A model generated the notes under the pieces. The model saw only the letters and a list, made by a program, of their open reading frames with translations. It did not search any database and was not told the origin of the DNA. DNA of 64,000 bases from an uncultured Eubacteriales bacterium (lineage in GTDB: Bacteria; Bacillota; Clostridia; Oscillospirales; CAG-272). Positions within the stretch are counted from its first letter, which is position 1, and every line of letters starts with the position of its first letter. Positions 1 to 8,325 of this stretch are shown here, one piece after another. A program made the translations under genes and the position numbers. The DNA lies in the NCBI GenBank assembly GCA_934486825.1, contig CAKSQF010000009.1, forward strand, positions 1 to 64,000. The letters run 5' to 3'.

Positions 1-86
1 TCCACAGCATCTAAACAATTATACCATAGTTCTTGGAGAGGAACTCTAAAAACTACTATATTTATTATACGAGGAGTGATACATAT

Positions 87-1331
87 ATGAAAGACAAACT
101 CAAAGTCGGAGTTGTCGGGATCGGACGCGGCGGTATGATGATAAGCTACTGCGAAAAAGCGGAGCATGCCGAGCTTGTTGCGATCTGCGACAAGTGGGAA
201 GAAGGTCTCAACCGTTCAAAGAAACAGCACGGCGACAAAATCGCATATTACACGTCGTATGACGAATTTTTAAAGCATGACATGGATGTTGTCGTTCTTG
301 CGAACTATGCAAACGAGCATGCTCCGTTTGCAATCAAGGCAATGAAAGCCGGAAAGGACGTTATTTCGGAGGTTCTGCCAGTGCAGTGTCTTGCCGAAGC
401 GGTTGAGCTTGTCGAAACGGTAGAAAAAACCGGCAGAGAATACTGCTATCTCGAAAACTATTGCTACATGCCCGGACCCCGCGAAATGAGAAAGCTCTAC
501 CGTGACGGTCTTATCGGAGAGATACAATATGCCGAGGGCGAATATGTACACAATTGCGAACCGATTTGGCCGTCGATAACCTACGGCGAGCGCGATCACT
601 GGAGAAACAACGACTATTCAACATTTTACTGCACACATTCGATCGGTCCCATGGTACACATCACAGGCAAAAGACCGACAAAGGTTGTCGCATTTGAGCA
701 TCCGTTTTCCGAAATGCATGCAAGAATGGGGGCTACCGGCGGTCTGTTCGGACTTGAGATTCTGACGCTCGACAACGGCGCAATATTCAAAAGCATCCAC
801 GGAAGCCTTTACAAAAACTCGATATGGTATACGGTCTACGGCAGCAAGGGCAGGATGGAAACTGCGCGCGAGGATGCCCTTCAGGGTGACATCAGTCACC
901 TTTACATCAATGCAAACAAGGAGGAAACCGACTACTCGCAGGAGGGTTGCAGATTTGAAAACTACTATCCTTCGGATGAGTTTACCGAAAAAGCGAAAGA
1001 ATTCGGGCACGGCGGAAGTGACTTCTACTCCATGTACAACGCAATCGAATGGATCAGGGGCAACAAATCCGCCGACCGCATAGACGTTTACGAAGCGCTC
1101 GACATGTTCCTTCCCGGACTTTTCGGATATTTTTCGATTCTTGCCGGAAACATCCCGATGGACATCCCCGATCTGCGTGACAGATCGATCCGCGACAGAT
1201 ACAGAAATGACAGGCGCTGCACGGATCCGAAAGTCGCGGGAGATCAGCTTTTGCCTCCGAACAAAGGCGGCATGCCCGACATTCCGGACGCGGTATACGA
1301 ACGCATCAGAAACATCTGGCTCGGAAAATAA
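87..1331 (+). CDS. Gfo/Idh/MocA family oxidoreductase (tandem copy 1)
   Basis: Predicted NAD(P)-dependent sugar or cyclitol oxidoreductase of 414 residues. The N-terminal Rossmann fold shows GIGRGG at residues 11-16, followed by the family's C-terminal alpha/beta domain with a GHGGSDF motif near residue 310. The start at 87 is chosen because GAGGAG (71-76) lies just upstream and because it gives exactly the length of the next gene; an in-frame ATG at 33 would add 18 poorly placed residues. The usual EKP motif that supplies the catalytic lysine reads EVLP at residues 95-98. The next gene is a close paralogue. The substrate is unknown; a sugar role is inferred from the family and from carbohydrate genes nearby. 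Confidence 0.85.
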   Translation: MKDKLKVGVVGIGRGGMMISYCEKAEHAELVAICDKWEEGLNRSKKQHGDKIAYYTSYDEFLKHDMDVVVLANYANEHAPFAIKAMKAGKDVISEVLPVQCLAEAVELVETVEKTGREYCYLENYCYMPGPREMRKLYRDGLIGEIQYAEGEYVHNCEPIWPSITYGERDHWRNNDYSTFYCTHSIGPMVHITGKRPTKVVAFEHPFSEMHARMGATGGLFGLEILTLDNGAIFKSIHGSLYKNSIWYTVYGSKGRMETAREDALQGDISHLYINANKEETDYSQEGCRFENYYPSDEFTEKAKEFGHGGSDFYSMYNAIEWIRGNKSADRIDVYEALDMFLPGLFGYFSILAGNIPMDIPDLRDRSIRDRYRNDRRCTDPKVAGDQLLPPNKGGMPDIPDAVYERIRNIWLGK

Positions 1332-1354
1332 AGCGGACAGAAAGGTAATACAGA

Positions 1355-2599
1355 ATGGAAAACAAGGTTAAAGTCGGAGTCATCGGCATCGGACGCGGTC
1401 ATGTAATGATCGACTACTGCGCACACAACGATCATGCCGAGCTTGTCGCAATATGCGACAAATGGGAAAAAGGTCTTGAAGACATGAAGAAAAGCTACGG
1501 TGACAGGATCGCATATTATACTTCATATGATGAATTTCTGAAACACGACATGGATGTCGTGATTCTTGCCAACTATGCGACCGAGCATGCCCCCTTTGCA
1601 ATCAAAGCAATGAATGCCGGCAAGCACGTCTTTTCCGAGGTGCTTCCCGCACAATGTCTTGCCGAGGCTGTTGAGCTTGTCGAAACAGTCGAACGCACCG
1701 GGCTGAAATACTGCTATCTTGAAAACTACTGCTACATGAGCGCACCGCGCGAGATGAAACGCCTTTACCGCAGCGGTCTGCTCGGAGAGCTTGAATACGG
1801 CGAGGGCGATTACATCCACAACTGCGAGTCGATCTGGCCGTCGATAACCTACGGTGAGCGCGATCATTGGCGCAACCACATGTACACAACATTCTACTGC
1901 ACACATTCGATAGGACCGCTTATTCATATCACCGGGTTACGTCCCGTAAAGGTAAACGGTCTTGAGCTTCCCTTCAACGAAAGATGCGCGAGGGAAGGCT
2001 GTCTCTCGGGTTCGCTCGGGATCGAAATGCTTACCATGGAAAATGATGCGATAATAAGAAGCACACACAGACAGCTTGCGAAAAACTCGGTCTGGTATTC
2101 GGTATACGGCACAAAGGGACACGCCGAAAGTGCCCGCAACATTACCGAAAGCGGCGGAGTTGACCGCATCTACACCGATCTTGACAAAGTCGTTGCCGAT
2201 TACACGACCGAAGGAAACAGCGAACGCAGAGATTATTATCCCAAGGATGAGCTGACCGAACTTTCGCAAAGTTCGGGACACGGCGGAAGCGATTTCTGCG
2301 CGATGTACAATGCCATCGAATACATCAGAGGCAACGAGAATGCCGACATAATCGATGTATACGAAGCAATGGACATGTATCTGCCCGGTCTTTTTGCATT
2401 CTTTTCGATTCTTGACGGAGGGAAAGAAAAGTACATTCCCGACCTGCGCGACAAATCAGTCCGCGACAGTTACAGAAACGACAGACGCTGTACAGATCCG
2501 AAGGTTGCGGGAGATCAGCTGCTTCCCTGCAACGGAAAAGGCAATCCCGACATCCCCGAGGCGGTATATGAGCGCATGAGAAAGGATTTCGGCAGATAA
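1355..2599 (+). CDS. Gfo/Idh/MocA family oxidoreductase (tandem copy 2)
   Basis: Also 414 residues and clearly a duplicate of the preceding gene: long identical stretches such as CYLENYCYM and the WPSITYGERDHWRN region, and the same C-terminal segment DRSIRD/DKSVRD followed by YRNDRRCTDPKVAGDQLLP. GIGRG marks the dinucleotide site. As in copy 1, the EKP motif is replaced by EVLP. It sits 23 bases after copy 1 with an AGAAAGG ribosome site and 4 bases before the transporter gene, so the three genes read as one operon. Two diverged copies suggest related substrates or a heteromeric enzyme; this is inference. Confidence 0.85.
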   Translation: MENKVKVGVIGIGRGHVMIDYCAHNDHAELVAICDKWEKGLEDMKKSYGDRIAYYTSYDEFLKHDMDVVILANYATEHAPFAIKAMNAGKHVFSEVLPAQCLAEAVELVETVERTGLKYCYLENYCYMSAPREMKRLYRSGLLGELEYGEGDYIHNCESIWPSITYGERDHWRNHMYTTFYCTHSIGPLIHITGLRPVKVNGLELPFNERCAREGCLSGSLGIEMLTMENDAIIRSTHRQLAKNSVWYSVYGTKGHAESARNITESGGVDRIYTDLDKVVADYTTEGNSERRDYYPKDELTELSQSSGHGGSDFCAMYNAIEYIRGNENADIIDVYEAMDMYLPGLFAFFSILDGGKEKYIPDLRDKSVRDSYRNDRRCTDPKVAGDQLLPCNGKGNPDIPEAVYERMRKDFGR

Positions 2600-2603
2600 G
2601 CAG

Positions 2604-3464
2604 ATGTATTATGCACTGATTTTTGCCGCAACCGTTCTGTTCGGACTGCAATTCTTCTTCAACAGGCTGTATCAGAGGAGCGAGGGAGACGGCATTTCGT
2701 CAGCCATGATATTCACCTTTCTGAACGCGTCGGTATGCGCGGCGGAAATGTTCTGCCTCAACCGGTTTGTTTTCTCCTTTTCTCCGTTTTCGATGGGCGT
2801 TGCCCTGCTTTGCGGACTGAACAACATTCTTTACGCATACAGTTCTGTCAAAGCTCTCGGAAGAGCCGATCTTGCGACATTTTCCCTGTTTGCAATGCTC
2901 GGCGGAATGATACTGCCGTTTATCGGCGGCATCATCTTCTGGAACGAAAAAATAACGGCTTTGAAGATAATTTGCTGTCTGCTCATAATCTTTGCGCTGT
3001 GGCTCGGCACCGACCGCGGCTCCGGCAGGAAGGGTGCGGCGAAGTATTACATCATGATATTCGTATTCAACGGAATGTCGGGAATACTTTCCAAGCTGCA
3101 TCAGTCGGGCGACGGACATGTCACCGAGCAGGGTTACATGCTTCTTTCTTCGATCTGCGCCATGGCGATAAGCGGAACGGTACTCTTTTACCTTGCGGTG
3201 ATAAAAAAACAGAAGATCGCTCTGAGCAAGCCGGGACGTTCGATTCCGAGCGTGGCGGTCTATTCGGTCATAAGCGGCATCGGAAATCTTCTTCTTCTCA
3301 TTGCACTCGGTCATGTTGACGCATCGGTACAATATCCTTTTGTAACCGGCGGCACGATCGTAGTATCGGCAATAATATCTGCGATAATCGGAGAAAAACC
3401 AGGCATACGCAAGCTTATCGCCATTGCGGTCGCATTTACAGCCACGCTTATTCTCATTTTCTGA
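2604..3464 (+). CDS. EamA-like DMT superfamily transporter
   Basis: Integral membrane protein of 286 residues with about ten hydrophobic segments, in the two-repeat layout of the drug/metabolite (EamA) family. The first repeat has the YSSVKALGRADLATFSLF region and the FWNEKIT loop; the second contains ALGHVDASVQYPFVTGG and IIGEKPG, the matching repeat signature. Such proteins export or import small metabolites. It starts 4 bases after the second oxidoreductase, so it probably moves the substrate or product of that pair. A bidirectional terminator follows. Confidence 0.8.
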   Translation: MYYALIFAATVLFGLQFFFNRLYQRSEGDGISSAMIFTFLNASVCAAEMFCLNRFVFSFSPFSMGVALLCGLNNILYAYSSVKALGRADLATFSLFAMLGGMILPFIGGIIFWNEKITALKIICCLLIIFALWLGTDRGSGRKGAAKYYIMIFVFNGMSGILSKLHQSGDGHVTEQGYMLLSSICAMAISGTVLFYLAVIKKQKIALSKPGRSIPSVAVYSVISGIGNLLLLIALGHVDASVQYPFVTGGTIVVSAIISAIIGEKPGIRKLIAIAVAFTATLILIF

Positions 3465-3477
3465 ATATCAAAAGCTC

Positions 3478-3518
3478 AAAACATCCCCTCCGGCATGAAA
3501 GCCGCAGGGGATGTTTTT
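3478..3518. terminator. Bidirectional intrinsic terminator
   Basis: AAACATCCCCT pairs with AGGGGATGTTTTT around a short loop. It lies between the convergent DMT transporter and azlD and has A/T runs on both sides, so it can serve both. Confidence 0.85.
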
Positions 3519-3529
3519 ACAGCGCATTT

Positions 3530-3835
3530 TCACAGGAACAACTCAATCAGAAATACCACAGCGCAGGACGATGCCGCAACTGCAAACAGGTTACCCGAAA
3601 ACCAAGCCACGGCGATCCCGACGACCAGTGCCGCAATCCCGGAAATCGGTGACTGTGTGGCAAAGACAATCGCCGGGAATGTCATTACCGTCAGAGTAAT
3701 ATACGGAACATAATAAAGAAACGACCTTACGAACCGACTCTTTACCGGTTTTCTGAACAGGGTCAAGGGCAATGCTCTTATAAAATATGTCACTGCCGCC
3801 GCCGCAAGTATATACATCCAGACATTATTTTTCAT
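3530..3835 (-). CDS. azlD: AzlD family branched-chain amino acid export subunit
   Basis: Small membrane protein of 101 residues with about four hydrophobic segments, in the size range of AzlD. The stretch AAAAVTYFIRALPLTLFRKP at the N-terminus is the typical AzlD pattern. AzlD forms a branched-chain amino acid exporter with AzlC, whose gene overlaps this one by 11 bases directly upstream, which implies translational coupling. Family assignment is from pattern and neighbourhood. Confidence 0.85.
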   Translation of the reverse strand: MKNNVWMYILAAAAVTYFIRALPLTLFRKPVKSRFVRSFLYYVPYITLTVMTFPAIVFATQSPISGIAALVVGIAVAWFSGNLFAVAASSCAVVFLIELFL

Positions 3836-4565
3836 CGGTCTTCTCCTTTATCGGAAAAACAAGTGCGGCAACTGCCGCAATCAGCATGGTAAGCAGTATC
3901 ACCCTTATGCTTTCCGGTATTCCCGAAAAGAAGGGAATCAGCGACATAAGCATCGAAAGGACCGCAGAAGCGATCACAACGGCTGCAACCTTTTTATCAT
4001 TAACCGAAACAGGAATCACCGATGCGATAAACATTCCGTAAAGGCTCACTCCGAGAGCGCTCTGAAGGCGACTGCCGATTATATTGCCCACTGCAACGCC
4101 AAGTCCCGTTCCGACACACCAACCCGGCATTGCAACGCTCATCATTCCGAAATAGAACCACGGATTGAGCGCCTTTGCCTGCATAACGCCGATACTGAAC
4201 ATTTCATCTGTCACCGCCAATCCCATAACAAGGCGATGAATTATCCCGGTTTTATTGCGGTCCAGCTTCTCGGACAGCGCACATGACATCAGAAAATAGC
4301 GCATATTTGCCACAAGTTCGGCAACAGCCGCCTGAACTATGCTTCCGCTATCGGATATCACCGAAAACAGTGCGTATTCGCCTGCCGAGGCGTTAAGCAA
4401 AAGGCTTGACAATGAAGCCGAGAGCACAGACATCCCCGCACGTCTCGCGGCAAGCCCGAGCGAAAAAGAAACCGCAAGGTAGCCGAGGCAGACAGGCACC
4501 CCGCTCTTCACCCCACGGCGATACTCCGACATATTTGATTTTCTTTCAAGAACATTCCGACTCAT
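3825..4565 (-). CDS. azlC: AzlC family branched-chain amino acid export protein
   Basis: Multi-pass membrane protein of 246 residues with the AzlC features: the RRGVKSGVPVCLGYLAVSFSLG N-terminal region and the LVMGLAVTDEMFSIG segment. With AzlD it is expected to export branched-chain amino acids. The start at 4565 has an AAGG site; a second ATG (MSEYRRG, about 11 codons in) is possible but has a weaker site. A consensus promoter lies at 4604-4632. It is divergent from the Y-family polymerase operon. Confidence 0.88.
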   Translation of the reverse strand: MSRNVLERKSNMSEYRRGVKSGVPVCLGYLAVSFSLGLAARRAGMSVLSASLSSLLLNASAGEYALFSVISDSGSIVQAAVAELVANMRYFLMSCALSEKLDRNKTGIIHRLVMGLAVTDEMFSIGVMQAKALNPWFYFGMMSVAMPGWCVGTGLGVAVGNIIGSRLQSALGVSLYGMFIASVIPVSVNDKKVAAVVIASAVLSMLMSLIPFFSGIPESIRVILLTMLIAAVAALVFPIKEKTDEK

Positions 4566-4603
4566 TATTAAACCTTTTGACCTTTATACTTCACGCTCTG
4601 TTG

Positions 4604-4632
4604 ATTATACAACTCTTTTTAATCTCTGTCAA
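4604..4632 (-). promoter_or_regulatory. Sigma-A promoter for azlCD
   Basis: On the minus strand TTGACA (4632-4627), a 17-base spacer and TATAAT (4609-4604) match consensus exactly. It points into azlC. Confidence 0.85.
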
Positions 4633-4668
4633 GTATATAAATATCAGGTCGGTCAGGCAGATTTTACA

Positions 4669-4682
4669 CGAACATTTGTTCT
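4669..4682. promoter_or_regulatory. LexA (DinR) operator
   Basis: CGAACATTTGTTCT fits the Firmicutes SOS box CGAAC-N4-GTTC. It abuts the -35 box of the polymerase promoter, a position that would block RNA polymerase until LexA is cleaved. The link to SOS follows from the known box; binding itself is inferred. Confidence 0.85.
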
Positions 4683-4710
4683 TGACAAACCGCATTTTTT
4701 GTGGTAGAAT
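4682..4710 (+). promoter_or_regulatory. Sigma-A promoter of the Y-family polymerase operon
   Basis: TTGACA (4682-4687), 17-base spacer, TAGAAT (4705-4710). Transcription would start near 4717, only a few bases before the AAGGGAG ribosome site at 4721-4727, which leaves a leader of about 18 bases and argues for translation starting at about 4735. Confidence 0.85.
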
Positions 4711-4734
4711 TATTACACGAAAGGGAGTGGTCAC

Positions 4735-6024
4735 ACGGACAGCAGAATATATTTTGTTATTGATCTCAAATCCTTCTTTGCATCGGTCGAATGTGTCGAG
4801 CGCGGGCTCGATCCCATGAACTCCCTCCTTGCGGTCGCCGATCCCGAGCGCAGTGACAAAACCGTCTGTCTTGCGGTCACACCGGCAATGAAAAAGCTCG
4901 GGGTTAAAAACCGTTGCCGCGTTTTTGAGATTCCGAAAAACATAGAGTACATCATGGCACCTCCGCGCATGAAGCTTTACATTGACTATTCGGCTCGCAT
5001 ATACAGCATATATCTCAGATATTTTTCGGCGAACGACATGCACATATATTCGATAGACGAGGTATTCATCGACGTTACGCACTATATCTCGCTCTACCGC
5101 AGGTCGCCGTACGAGCTTGCAAACTTCATAATGGATGAGATATTCGGCGAAACCGGTATCCGCGCAACATGCGGGATAGGCACGAACATGTATCTTGCAA
5201 AAATAGCACTTGACATTACGGCGAAACATTCGCCCGATTTCATCGGATTTCTTGACGAGGACACATACAGGCAGACCTTATGGGATCACAAACCGCTTAC
5301 CGACTTCTGGAGAATCGGCAAGGGGACAGCCGCACGGCTCGAAAAATACTGCATTTCCACAATGAGGCAGATAGCACGCTGTCCGGAAGAGCTTATCTAC
5401 AGGCTGTTCGGTATCGACGGTGAGCTTCTGATAGACCATGCGTGGGGGCGTGAAACAGCCACGATCGCCGACATAAAGGCATACACCGGCAAAACAAGTT
5501 CAATATCCTCAGGGCAGGTGCTTCCCCGCGACTACGACAACGACGAAACGATAATTATCATCAAGGAAATGATTGACAGTCTTTCGCTGTCGCTTGTCGA
5601 AAAGGGGCTTGTAACAGAGTCCGTAGGGCTTAGCATCGGATATTCGTCAAAGGAAAATCTGAGCGATTCGCACGGTACGCGATCACTCAGGTTCGGAACA
5701 AGCGCTTCAAGTCTGCTCACCGGGGCGGTACTTGACATATTTTCGCGGATATCCGAAAAACACGCCAAAATCCGCAGAATAAATATCAGCTTCAACAATA
5801 TTCACACGGAGCAAAACATTCAGTATGACATTTTTTCGGATACAGACGCGCTGGAACGTGAAAAGCGTCTTCAGACCGCCATTATTTCGATCAAGCACAG
5901 ATTCGGTAAAAACTCGGTTCTCAAAGGGATAAATTTCGAATCGGCGGCAACAATGAGAACACGGAACCGACAGATAGGAGGTCACAAAAGCGGTGAATAC
6001 GAACCAAAGCAAAAAGCGGACTAA
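4735..6024 (+). CDS. Y-family DNA polymerase (SOS translesion type), apparent ACG start
   Basis: Translesion DNA polymerase of the UmuC/DinB superfamily, about 429 residues. The reading frame runs RIYFVIDLKSFFASVE from residue 4, placing the first catalytic aspartate at residue 10; the second acidic pair is in YSIDEVFID. Between the in-frame stop at 4705 and the first ATG at 4816 there is no ATG, GTG or TTG, and an ATG start would remove the catalytic aspartate. ACG at 4735 sits 7 bases after AAGGGAG and is the best start. A LexA box controls the promoter, and a YolD-like gene overlaps the 3' end, a pairing known in Firmicutes. A mutated start codon or a base error are the alternatives. Confidence 0.85.
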   Translation, partial: TDSRIYFVIDLKSFFASVECVERGLDPMNSLLAVADPERSDKTVCLAVTPAMKKLGVKNRCRVFEIPKNIEYIMAPPRMKLYIDYSARIYSIYLRYFSANDMHIYSIDEVFIDVTHYISLYRRSPYELANFIMDEIFGETGIRATCGIGTNMYLAKIALDITAKHSPDFIGFLDEDTYRQTLWDHKPLTDFWRIGKGTAARLEKYCISTMRQIARCPEELIYRLFGIDGELLIDHAWGRETATIADIKAYTGKTSSISSGQVLPRDYDNDETIIIIKEMIDSLSLSLVEKGLVTESVGLSIGYSSKENLSDSHGTRSLRFGTSASSLLTGAVLDIFSRISEKHAKIRRINISFNNIHTEQNIQYDIFSDTDALEREKRLQTAIISIKHRFGKNSVLKGINFESAATMRTRNRQIGGHKSGEYEPKQKAD

Positions 6025-6379
6025 GATGCCCGTATCCGAGCGGGCAAAGCAGTTTTCCCCATTCATGGCAATAGGTGAGCTTGAACCCGCTCTCAAAAGG
6101 ATAGAGGCCGACAAAAAAGAAGCAAAAATCGAAATCGGCGACGAGCGCGCATCGGAAATAAACGACAAGCTTAACAGCATAAAACCCGGATATCACGCAA
6201 TCTGCATATATCACAACGGTCTTTGCTATGTCCGCGAAAGCGGATATGTGAAAAAGATCGATCTTGTTTTCCGCACAATCGAAATCGGAGAAAAAATGAT
6301 CTTTTTCGACGACATACTCGAAATATCATTTTCCGCAGATGACAAAAAGTCTCCCCTTGCCCTGACAGATTTCGACTGA
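5993..6379 (+). CDS. YolD-like family protein
   Basis: Protein of 128 residues with the YolD signature MPVSERAKQFSPFMAIGELEPAL near the N-terminus and a beta-rich C-terminal half. In Firmicutes, YolD-like proteins are encoded next to UvrX/YqjW-type Y-family polymerases and are presumed to be accessory factors. It starts with GTG, with AGGAGG at 5976-5981, and overlaps the polymerase gene by 32 bases, so the two are co-expressed under LexA control. The molecular role of YolD proteins is not established. Confidence 0.8.
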   Translation: MNTNQSKKRTKMPVSERAKQFSPFMAIGELEPALKRIEADKKEAKIEIGDERASEINDKLNSIKPGYHAICIYHNGLCYVRESGYVKKIDLVFRTIEIGEKMIFFDDILEISFSADDKKSPLALTDFD

Positions 6380-6488
6380 ATAATCCACAATTGTGGATTA
6401 TGGGGCTGAATATCCGAATCTGACCATTGACAACTGCCTGTCCGACATATATAATGATGTCAGAAAAGCGAAAGGAACGGTATTTGGA

Positions 6489-7619
6489 ATGAACATTCTC
6501 ATTTTAAGCGCCAACACCGGCGAAGGTCACAACGGCGCGGCAAGAGCGCTGTACGAAGAATTCCGCTCAAGAGGTGTCGGTTGCGAGCTCGTTGACGCGC
6601 TTTCGCTGTGCGGCGAAAAAACATCAGACACGATATCGTCCATATACAATTCAATGATTGTAAAGCTTCCGCATCTTTTCGGAGCCATATACCGTGCCGG
6701 GAAGATATACAGCTCAATCGGCATCAAAAGTCCGGTCTTCATAGCAAACTCGTCACAGTCGGACAAGCTGTTGAATTTTATAAATGAAAACGGCTTTACG
6801 GCTGTTGTATCCACCCATCTTTTTCCGATGCAGACCCTCACATATCTGAAAAGATCGGGAAAAATCAATATCCCGTGTTACGGCGTACTGACCGACTATA
6901 CACTGATTCCTTTCTTCCGCGAAGTGGAGCTTGACATGTGCTTTGTTCCGCATGCCGATGTTCTGGAAGAATGTGTACGTGAAGGAATGGACAGGCGGAG
7001 ACTTGCTGTCACCGGAATACCGGTTTCGTCCGGATTTTCGTCGGGTATCGACAGAGCGCAGGCAAGGCAGCTGCTGTCAATTGCCGACGACCGAAAGGTG
7101 TATCTCATCATGACCGGAGGCGCCGGATGCACCTATGCCCTTCCGATCTGCAACTTTCTGCTTTCATTCAATGATCCGAACGCCGAGATATTTGTGCTTA
7201 CAGGAAAAAACAAGGATCTGTACAATGAGATAAGACGCGAACACAGGCATGACAGTCGGGTTCATGCGGTTTCATTTACCGACAAGGTTTACCTTTACAT
7301 GAAAGCGTCCGATGTTCTGATATCCAAATCGGGCGGTATCACCTGTACCGAGGCTGCCGCCGCGCAGATTCCGATAGTACACGTCAACGCGATCCCGGGA
7401 TGCGAAACAAAGAATGCCGAGCTGTTCGAAAGAAACGGAATGTCGGTTCGTGCGACAGATCCCGCAAACGCCGCCGATCTTGCTTTCTCCATAGCAAACG
7501 ACAATGCGCGAAGTGCCCGCATGCGAAAGTGCGAGGCGGAATGTATAAATCCGCATGCCGCTTCCGACATTGCGGATGCAGTTATGAGAAAGAAGAGGAG
7601 AAAGTCAAAAAATGCGTGA
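6489..7619 (+). CDS. Glycosyltransferase of the MGDG synthase / processive diacylglycerol glucosyltransferase family
   Basis: GT28-like protein of 376 residues. The N-terminus ILILSANTGEGHNGAARAL is the MGDG-synthase N-terminal signature, and SKSGGITCTEAAAA near the C-terminus is the nucleotide-sugar binding loop. Members such as UgtP move glucose or galactose onto diacylglycerol at the membrane. An upstream in-frame ATG at 6393 exists, but 6489 follows AAAGGA and begins the conserved domain. It overlaps plsY by 8 bases, which fits a glycerolipid role. The exact sugar and acceptor cannot be told from sequence. Confidence 0.82.
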   Translation: MNILILSANTGEGHNGAARALYEEFRSRGVGCELVDALSLCGEKTSDTISSIYNSMIVKLPHLFGAIYRAGKIYSSIGIKSPVFIANSSQSDKLLNFINENGFTAVVSTHLFPMQTLTYLKRSGKINIPCYGVLTDYTLIPFFREVELDMCFVPHADVLEECVREGMDRRRLAVTGIPVSSGFSSGIDRAQARQLLSIADDRKVYLIMTGGAGCTYALPICNFLLSFNDPNAEIFVLTGKNKDLYNEIRREHRHDSRVHAVSFTDKVYLYMKASDVLISKSGGITCTEAAAAQIPIVHVNAIPGCETKNAELFERNGMSVRATDPANAADLAFSIANDNARSARMRKCEAECINPHAASDIADAVMRKKRRKSKNA

Positions 7620-8277
7620 TTTTATTTTAAATTTTGCCCCATACATAATTTTCACCTGCCTCGGATTTCTTTCCGGAAGCATACTTTTCTGCAAGCTGAT
7701 TCCGCTTGTATTCTTCGGAAAAGACATTTGCTCTCTGTCGGACGACAAAAACCCGGGTGCGGCGAACGTATTCATGTCATGCGGTCCCGTAATAGGAATG
7801 ATATGCCTCATCCTTGAGATATGCAAGGGATTTGTTCCGGTCTTTATCTCACTGAGGTACACTGATGTCCGCAATCTTTTGTTTGCCCCCATAATCGCCG
7901 CCCCGGTCATCGGTCATGCGGTCGCTCCCTTCAACGGTTTCAGGGGTGGAAAAAGCATTGCGGTATCCTTCGGCGTCATGCTCGGCATGTTGCCGGTCAC
8001 AAGATGTGTTCTCATCCTCGCGGCAATCTACATAGTCACATCGACGCTGATCCGTGTGGAACCGCACAGAAAGCGCAGTATCGTAACATACGCACTGTTT
8101 GCCGTCGGCTCCGCACATCTTCTGATCCGACGCGGGCTTGCATCGGTTGCGGTCGGTGTAATTATACTGTCGCTTACCGTTATTTACAAGCACTCACTCA
8201 GATTCTGCACCCCGGAGGTTATAGAAAAAGAAAACTGCGAAAAAGTCGCCGTCAACAAAGACAAACCGGCGCAGTAA
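7612..8277 (+). CDS. plsY: Acyl-phosphate:glycerol-3-phosphate acyltransferase PlsY
   Basis: Polytopic membrane enzyme of 221 residues that acylates glycerol-3-phosphate using acyl-phosphate to make lysophosphatidate. The three conserved cytosolic motifs are visible: SGSILF near residue 23, DKNPGAANV near residue 45, and GHAVAPFNGFRGGKS near residue 103. The C-terminal tail after the last membrane segment is longer and more charged than usual. The start overlaps the glycosyltransferase gene, so the two act in one lipid operon. A bidirectional terminator follows. Confidence 0.92.
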   Translation: MRDFILNFAPYIIFTCLGFLSGSILFCKLIPLVFFGKDICSLSDDKNPGAANVFMSCGPVIGMICLILEICKGFVPVFISLRYTDVRNLLFAPIIAAPVIGHAVAPFNGFRGGKSIAVSFGVMLGMLPVTRCVLILAAIYIVTSTLIRVEPHRKRSIVTYALFAVGSAHLLIRRGLASVAVGVIILSLTVIYKHSLRFCTPEVIEKENCEKVAVNKDKPAQ

Positions 8278-8288
8278 GCAAAAAAATC

Positions 8289-8325
8289 CGCACTCCGAAA
8301 GACAAAGTCTTTCGGAGTGCGTTTC
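8289..8325. terminator. Bidirectional intrinsic terminator
   Basis: A 15-base perfect stem, CGCACTCCGAAAGAC with its complement at 8307-8321 around AAA, separates the convergent plsY and pyridoxal kinase genes. Confidence 0.85.

Noticed and set aside
4816..6024. Y-family polymerase starting at the first ATG (4816)
   Set aside because: It would lose the FVIDLKSFFASVE motif with the catalytic aspartate, and there is no ribosome site before this ATG.
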